Assembly: GCA_031548405.1 (NCBI GenBank)
Contig: JAVBRC010000200.1
Location: 1 to 10,122, forward strand
Source of the DNA: Porcipelethomonas sp031548405
GTDB taxonomy: Bacteria; Bacillota; Clostridia; Oscillospirales; Ruminococcaceae
Length of the DNA stretch: 10,122 nt
Direction of reading: 5' to 3'
In this document: one piece after another, positions 6,639-10,122 of the stretch
How positions within the stretch are numbered: position 1 is the stretch's first letter
How the letters are laid out: each line of letters opens with the position of its first letter
Position numbers and translations under genes: made by a program
Notes under the pieces: model-generated
The model's input: the letters and a program-made list of their open reading frames with translations, nothing else
What the model was told of the DNA's origin: nothing
Database searches by the model: none

Positions 6639-6704
6639 AGCGAAGCGAAAATAGTTTGGGTCAACCCTTTTTAAAGGGTTGACCCAAACTATTTTCGCTT
6701 CGCT
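6639..6704. repeat. Perfect 66-bp palindrome (32-bp arms, 2-nt gap)
   Basis: The left arm 6639-6670 is the exact reverse complement of the right arm 6673-6704; the gap is TT (6671-6672). The arm starts AGCGAAGCGAAAATAG and ends GGGTCAACCCTTT, so its inner half is the same ATAGTTT(A/G)GGTCAACCC module found in the dispersed repeat. Both convergent transcripts would form a very stable hairpin here. No T-tract follows on either strand, so a classical terminator is not assured. Confidence 0.95.
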
Positions 6705-6744
6705 AACGTGTCGGTTAGTTAACTGTGCCGTTCAGCGGAGCTAG

Positions 6745-8079
6745 TTAAAGCTGCGGAAACATGAATGTCGCAATCTGGAAATATATCAGCATTGAACAAG
6801 TGTCTACAATTGTACTGATAAGCGGTGTCGCCATTAACGCTGGATCAAGCTTCACCTTTTTAGCAAGTAATGGTAAAACGCATCCAATGAATTTGGATAT
6901 CATAACTGTACCAACAATTGATAATGCAATTGTAATTGACAGCAATAAATCATGGTTATAGAAAAGATATATTCTTGCTCCATTTGCTAAAGCCAATGTT
7001 ACACTTACCATCAGCGATATTCTGAATTCCTTCCACACAACACTGAAAAAATCTTTGAAACTGATTTCTTCAGTTGCAAGTCCTCTGATAACAGTGGTCG
7101 AACTCTGTGAACCACAGTTTCCACCTGTTGACATCAGCATCGGTATAAACGAAACTAAAAGTGGTAACGCCTGAAATGCTTCTTCATATGTTGAAAGCAG
7201 TGAACCAGTTATCGTTGCAGAAAACATCAGAATTAACAGCCAGCCAATTCGGTTCTTGGCATGAGTAAATACTGAAGTTTTAAAGTATGAGTCCTCCGCC
7301 GGCTGCATAGCCGCCATCTTTGAGAAATCCTCTTCATTCTCTTCCTGTATGACATCAAGCACGTCATCGAATGTGATAATTCCGACCATACGACAATCAT
7401 TATCAACTACCGGCATTGCCAGAAAATCGTATTTAGAAAATTTCTTTGCAACAATTTCTCTGTCCTCATGCGTATTAACATGGATTACATTCGTATCCAT
7501 TATGTTTTTTATTTTCACATTCTCATCTGCTGTTACTAAATCAAGTATTGTGACAAATCCTATTAACTTTCTTGCTTCAGTAACATAACAGGTGTAAATC
7601 GTTTCCTTTACAACACCGACTTTTCTTATCCATTCAAGTGCATCACGAGTTGTCATGTCTTTATGAAAATATACATACTCCGTTGTCATTACACTTCCTG
7701 CACTGTCAGTCGGATAATTTAAAATGTCATTAATCTGCTTTCTTGTTTCGCTATCAGAGTTCTGAAGTATTCTTGAAACAACGTTGGCAGGCATTTCTTC
7801 AATAATGTCAACTGTATCATCGACAAAGATATCGTCGAGCATTTCTCTAAGCTCTTTATCACTGAATGCACTGATAAGATGCATCTGCGTGTCGCTATTC
7901 ATGTAAGTGAATGTTTCAGCAGCAAGCTCCTTGGGGAGTATCCTGAATATTAATGTGATTTCACGGGGTTCAAGTGTTTCAAGAAGTGTGGCAAGATCGG
8001 CTGGATATAAATCTCTGACTATAGATTTTATCTTAATATAATTCTTTTCTTTTAAAAGTTCAGTCAGTTTTTGTGTCAT
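6745..8079 (-). CDS. mgtE: Magnesium transporter MgtE
   Basis: 444 residues, the normal length for MgtE, an inner-membrane Mg2+ channel/transporter gated by cytoplasmic Mg2+. Domain order is complete: helical MgtE-N domain (about 10-125), a CBS pair (about 130-245; MTTEYVYFHKDMTTRDALEW, then NIMDTNVIHVNTHEDREIVA), the acidic plug-like linker DVIQEENEEDF, then five membrane helices (about 275-440). Pore hallmarks are present: PMLMSTGGNCGSQSSTTVIRG (313-333), LDPALMATPLISTIVD (411-426) with D426 at the position of the ion-selecting aspartate. GGAGGT lies 7 nt before the ATG. It is transcribed alone from its own promoter through an M-box leader. Its stop lies at the edge of the repeat block. Confidence 0.96.
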   Translation of the reverse strand: MTQKLTELLKEKNYIKIKSIVRDLYPADLATLLETLEPREITLIFRILPKELAAETFTYMNSDTQMHLISAFSDKELREMLDDIFVDDTVDIIEEMPANVVSRILQNSDSETRKQINDILNYPTDSAGSVMTTEYVYFHKDMTTRDALEWIRKVGVVKETIYTCYVTEARKLIGFVTILDLVTADENVKIKNIMDTNVIHVNTHEDREIVAKKFSKYDFLAMPVVDNDCRMVGIITFDDVLDVIQEENEEDFSKMAAMQPAEDSYFKTSVFTHAKNRIGWLLILMFSATITGSLLSTYEEAFQALPLLVSFIPMLMSTGGNCGSQSSTTVIRGLATEEISFKDFFSVVWKEFRISLMVSVTLALANGARIYLFYNHDLLLSITIALSIVGTVMISKFIGCVLPLLAKKVKLDPALMATPLISTIVDTCSMLIYFQIATFMFPQL

Positions 8080-8108
8080 CTTTATTACCTCCGTGAATAT
8101 ATAATATT

Positions 8109-8130
8109 TTCACTTTTTTAGCCAAGTGAA
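8109..8130 (-). promoter_or_regulatory. Small hairpin in the mgtE leader, between terminator and ribosome site
   Basis: On the minus strand TTCACTT and AAGTGAA pair with an 8-nt loop. It lies downstream of the leader terminator and upstream of the ribosome site. No function can be assigned; it could protect read-through mRNA. Confidence 0.4.
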
Positions 8131-8157
8131 GAGCTGTATTTCCTTATATTCTGAAAC

Positions 8158-8185
8158 AAAAAAAACCGTGTCTTAGCTGACACGG
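8158..8185 (-). terminator. Intrinsic terminator of the mgtE leader (riboswitch expression platform)
   Basis: On the minus strand CCGTGTC-AGCTAA-GACACGG (7-bp stem) is followed by eight T. It lies between the M-box and mgtE, about 75 nt before the start codon. The 5' arm is adjacent to GTTACC, which can pair with GGTAAC at the 3' end of the aptamer (18 nt apart); this is a plausible competing antiterminator. Confidence 0.88.
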
Positions 8186-8204
8186 GTAACAATCATTGCA
8201 GATT

Positions 8205-8358
8205 TATAGTTACCGTTCGAGCTTTAGCTTCGCAGGGCGTGAAATTACATTAGAATATGCCTTCTTTTTCGACATCTCCTGTTAACCAGCTCATTGTGTT
8301 TCCACTATTTTGCGGCAGTAACCCATATCCCTGTGGTAGCCTTACCTACCGGACCATT
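8205..8358 (-). promoter_or_regulatory. M-box (ykoK-type) Mg2+ riboswitch
   Basis: The leader RNA of mgtE carries M-box landmarks in the right order on the minus strand: GGTAGGTAAGGCTACC at the 5' side (about 8336-8351), GGGTTACTGCCGCAAAA, GAAACACAATGAGCTGG, TTAACAGGAGATGTCGA, and the closing GCTAAAGCTCGAACGG (about 8213-8228). In known M-boxes Mg2+ binding compacts the RNA and lets the downstream terminator form, switching mgtE off. The recognition comes from remembered consensus blocks; exact ends are approximate. Confidence 0.88.
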
Positions 8359-8370
8359 TATATCAATATA

Positions 8371-8399
8371 ATTTTACTATATTTTTTCCGATTTGTCAA
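8371..8399 (-). promoter_or_regulatory. Sigma-A-type promoter of mgtE
   Basis: On the minus strand TTGACA (8394-8399) and TAAAAT (8371-8376) are 17 bp apart. The predicted start near 8364 lies just upstream of the M-box, giving a leader of about 285 nt. Confidence 0.82.
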
Positions 8400-8511
8400 T
8401 ATTTCTTCAATTCATGTGGAAATTTAACAAAAAACCATTGTAAATTTTACATAAATATATTTCATTAAATTGTAGCAAATAGCAGAATTTTGAACAAATT
8501 ATTAAAAAAGG

Positions 8512-8557
8512 GTTACAATTTTGGAATAGTTATGATATAATGATAATAATTTGTAAC
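8512..8557 (+). promoter_or_regulatory. Promoter of the GH25 gene flanked by an inverted repeat
   Basis: The extended -10 element TGATATAAT (TATAAT at 8536-8541) is strong. The best-placed -35 (TTACAA, 8513-8518, 17-bp spacer) is poor, suggesting a need for an activator. A perfect 7-bp inverted repeat, GTTACAA (8512-8518) and TTGTAAC (8551-8557), brackets the core promoter and could be a regulator site. Confidence 0.6.
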
Positions 8558-8581
8558 AACATTTTTAAGGAGTGAAATTTG

Positions 8582-9718
8582 ATGAAGTCAAAATGCCAAA
8601 AGGTGATTACTGCATTGACAGCCTTGACCATGACATTTTCGATGGCAATGAGTGTTAATGCTGATACCTTACTGGAAATTGCAGATAGTAATAATCTTTT
8701 TCCAACCGGAGATGCCAGCGCAATATTAAATTATGACCCTGATAATAATACATACGAACTGATTGATGAAGACGGAAATCCTGTTCTTGATGATATTGCA
8801 GAGGATAACTCAGGTGATGAAACACCGACAACTATTAAAACAACAGATAGTTCAGAGGTTGCTATTACAACAGCACCCGTTTCAGATATTACACCTGCTA
8901 CTACACCAACCGTAATCGTAACTATGCCCCCTAACTGGTATGAAGCAAGATACAGAGCAGAAATCGATGCTGAAATTGCTGCAACTACTACAGTTACTAC
9001 TAAAACTACAACAAAGGCTACAACTAAAACTACTACTACTACCAAGAAGGTTACAACGACAACAACCACAGCCAAGGTTACAACTACTACCAAAACAAGC
9101 TATAAGGGTATTGATGTTTCAAGACACAATGGAGTTATAGACTGGACTAAGGTAAAGAATGCCGGCATTGAGTTTGTAATGATAAGAGCTGGTTATGGAA
9201 TGCTTTCTGATCAGGTTGATGCAAACTTCAAGACCAACATTGCAGGTGCTCAGAAGGCTGGTATTGAATGCGGAGTTTATTGGTATAGCTACGCTGTCAG
9301 CACTTCAGAAGCCTTATTAGAAGCTAAGGTTTGCTACAATACAATCAAGGGCTATAAGCTAAGTTATCCAGTTGCTTTTGATATTGAAGATGATAGTCAG
9401 ATGGGACTTACAACAACTCAGATTTCAAACATTACAAAGGTTTTCTGCGAATATCTTGAAAGCCAGAAATATTATGTCAGTGTTTATAGCTTTGCAAGTA
9501 TGCTTAAAGACAAGATGAACAGCAGTGTTCTTACAAGCTATGACATATGGGTTGCCCATACTGGTGTTACAAAGCCTAACTATAGCGGAGCTTATGGAAT
9601 GTGGCAATACAGCCATACAGGTTCAGTAAATGGAATCAGCGGTGCCGTTGATTTGAATATTGGTTACAAATATTATCCGTCAATTATGAAAAATAATAAG
9701 CTTAACGGATATACATAA
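8582..9718 (+). CDS. Secreted GH25 lysozyme with Thr-rich linker
   Basis: 378 residues. An export signal (MKSKCQKVITALTALTMTFSM..., likely cut after VNA-27) is followed by an acidic region of no family I recognise (28-133, including DPDNNTYELIDEDGNPV and WYEARYRAEIDAEIA). A flexible Thr/Lys linker (134-172) leads to a GH25 muramidase domain (about 175-365). The catalytic elements are present: D178 in GIDVSRHNG, and D267 and E269 in PVAFDIEDD, with the WQYSHTG motif (341-347) and DLNIG. It should cleave the MurNAc-GlcNAc bond of peptidoglycan outside the cell. No wall-anchor motif, dockerin or SH3 domain is seen, so it may be released. AAGGAG (8567-8572) lies 9 nt before the ATG; the TTG at 8579 is possible but less likely. 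It has its own promoter and terminator, so it is monocistronic. Confidence 0.92.
   Translation: MKSKCQKVITALTALTMTFSMAMSVNADTLLEIADSNNLFPTGDASAILNYDPDNNTYELIDEDGNPVLDDIAEDNSGDETPTTIKTTDSSEVAITTAPVSDITPATTPTVIVTMPPNWYEARYRAEIDAEIAATTTVTTKTTTKATTKTTTTTKKVTTTTTTAKVTTTTKTSYKGIDVSRHNGVIDWTKVKNAGIEFVMIRAGYGMLSDQVDANFKTNIAGAQKAGIECGVYWYSYAVSTSEALLEAKVCYNTIKGYKLSYPVAFDIEDDSQMGLTTTQISNITKVFCEYLESQKYYVSVYSFASMLKDKMNSSVLTSYDIWVAHTGVTKPNYSGAYGMWQYSHTGSVNGISGAVDLNIGYKYYPSIMKNNKLNGYT
8983..9097 (+). repeat. Low-complexity ACT/ACA/ACC triplet tract coding the Thr linker
   Basis: A run of threonine codons (ACA, ACT, ACC, ACG) with interspersed AAA/AAG, GCT/GCC and GTT. The codons are mixed, so the tract is not a pure microsatellite, but it is repetitive enough to change length by slippage. 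The reverse strand shows a valine-rich open frame that is only a shadow of it. Confidence 0.75.
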
Positions 9719-9725
9719 TAATTAT

Positions 9726-9752
9726 AGGGTACTGTTTTGCAGTACCCTTTTT
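9726..9752 (+). terminator. Intrinsic terminator of the GH25 gene
   Basis: GGGTACTG-TTTTG-CAGTACCC (8-bp stem, 9 with the outer A-T pair) is followed directly by TTTTT, and starts 8 nt after the stop codon. Confidence 0.92.
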
Positions 9753-10122
9753 CACACAAAGATGAGCACGTCAAACGCATGATTGTAATTTCCCACACAA
9801 GCGACGTTCGTCGAAGTTAACTAACCCCGCCGAACGGCGAGATAGTTTAGGTCAACCCTTTTTAAAGGGTTGCAGGGTCAAGGGACGGAGTCCTTGTCGC
9901 TCCGCAGAGCGAAATCTTACAGCCTTAGAAGAGCATTTTTTCTTTGGTTCTTTCTATTTTGCGATAGAAAAAAGAAAGAACAGGAACTCGTGAATAGTTT
10001 GAGGATTAGTTGAGTTGCTAGACTTAGTTGTTCTGAAGTTTACGGAACGTGCGTGGGGTTAGTTTTACGGTGATTTGCGGAACGTCGAGGACGCCGTTCC
10101 CTACAAAATTTTGCTCTTAGGG
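9753..10122. other. Non-coding region with repeat copy B and small hairpins
   Basis: About 370 bp without a credible gene on either strand: only very short open frames, none with a ribosome site. It carries CGACG/CGTCG (9802-9813), the repeat copy B, CGCTC-CGCA-GAGCG (9898-9911), a hairpin GTTCTTTC/GAAAGAAC (9947-9981) that can alternatively pair as TTTCTAT/ATAGAAA, direct repeats CGGAACGT (10043-10050 and 10078-10085), and GGAACG/CGTTCC (10079-10100). No tRNA, rRNA or transposase trace is seen. Confidence 0.7.
9825..9869 (+). repeat. Dispersed intergenic repeat, copy B
   Basis: Near-identical to copy A: CCCCGCCGAACGGCG, then ATAGTTTAGGTCAACCC, then TTTTTAAAGGG. It is preceded by GTTAACTAACC, whose reverse complement GGTTAGTTAAC also occurs at 6713-6723 beside the palindrome, so the two loci share several modules. 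Confidence 0.8.

Larger units (their letters stand above)
6531..6744. repeat. Intergenic mosaic of nested inverted repeats
   Basis: 214 bp between the convergent MerR operon and mgtE, richer in GC than the neighbours and with no gene. It holds AAACTAT/ATAGTTT (6529-6535 and 6552-6558) around CGCCG-AA-CGGCG (6539-6550), a reverse-complement CGCCGTTCGGCG (6602-6613), CAACGT-G-ACGTTG (6581-6593), the large palindrome at 6639-6704, and a degenerate GCCGTTCAGCGG (6727-6738). The unit at 6536-6580 is repeated near 9825. It may form the 3' ends of both transcripts, but it has no strong T-run. Confidence 0.8.

Noticed and set aside
6531..6744. CRISPR array or insertion sequence
   Set aside because: Repeats are irregular inverted modules without evenly sized spacers, and no cas or transposase gene is present.
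8731..9093. Valine-rich 120-codon open frame on the minus strand
   Set aside because: It is the reverse complement of the Thr-codon repeat and acidic region of the lysozyme, with no ribosome site.
9753..10122. tRNA or small RNA gene
   Set aside because: I found no cloverleaf, CCA end or convincing promoter, only short hairpins and repeats.

Overview
The window looks like chromosomal DNA of a low-GC Clostridia species, most likely a Ruminococcus-type member of the Oscillospiraceae. Reasons: AT-rich genes with strong GGAGG-type ribosome sites, the dgt-dnaG gene order typical of Clostridia, an M-box-controlled mgtE, and a secreted lysozyme with the Thr/Lys-rich linker common in Ruminococcus. 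The species is inferred, not proven.

Layout. (1) 1-2537, minus strand: a dGTPase-like gene (dgt) followed by DNA primase (dnaG), driven by a near-consensus promoter at 2599-2627. The primase frame is cut by two consecutive stop codons at the end of its catalytic core. The rest of the protein remains readable in the same frame to the window edge, apart from one more stop. (2) 2757-6530, plus strand: a five-gene operon. It encodes two iron-sulfur flavoprotein-like reductases, a lone ECF transporter S component, a DUF1893 domain fused in frame to a two-cluster Fe-S aldo/keto reductase, and a MerR-family regulator. The promoter has the 19-bp spacer and the spacer inverted repeat of MerR-activated promoters, so the last gene probably controls the whole unit. 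(3) 6531-6744: a short, GC-richer block of nested inverted repeats, including a perfect 32-bp-arm palindrome, between convergent genes. (4) 6745-8400, minus strand: the Mg2+ transporter mgtE with an M-box (ykoK-type) leader, terminator and promoter. (5) 8401-9752, plus strand: a secreted GH25 lysozyme with its own promoter and a clear terminator. (6) 9753-10122: non-coding DNA with small hairpins and another copy of the repeat found in (3).

How the genes may work together. dgt and dnaG belong to nucleotide and replication metabolism. The central operon is the best candidate for an undescribed system. A Cys52-bearing MerR protein, reminiscent of the electrophile-sensing AdhR/NmlR group, would switch on an uptake protein plus Fe-S/flavin reductases and a deaminase-fold domain. 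That suggests import and reductive processing, or detoxification, of a small organic compound; the substrate is unknown. mgtE would be shut off by Mg2+ through its leader RNA. The GH25 enzyme would act on peptidoglycan outside the cell.
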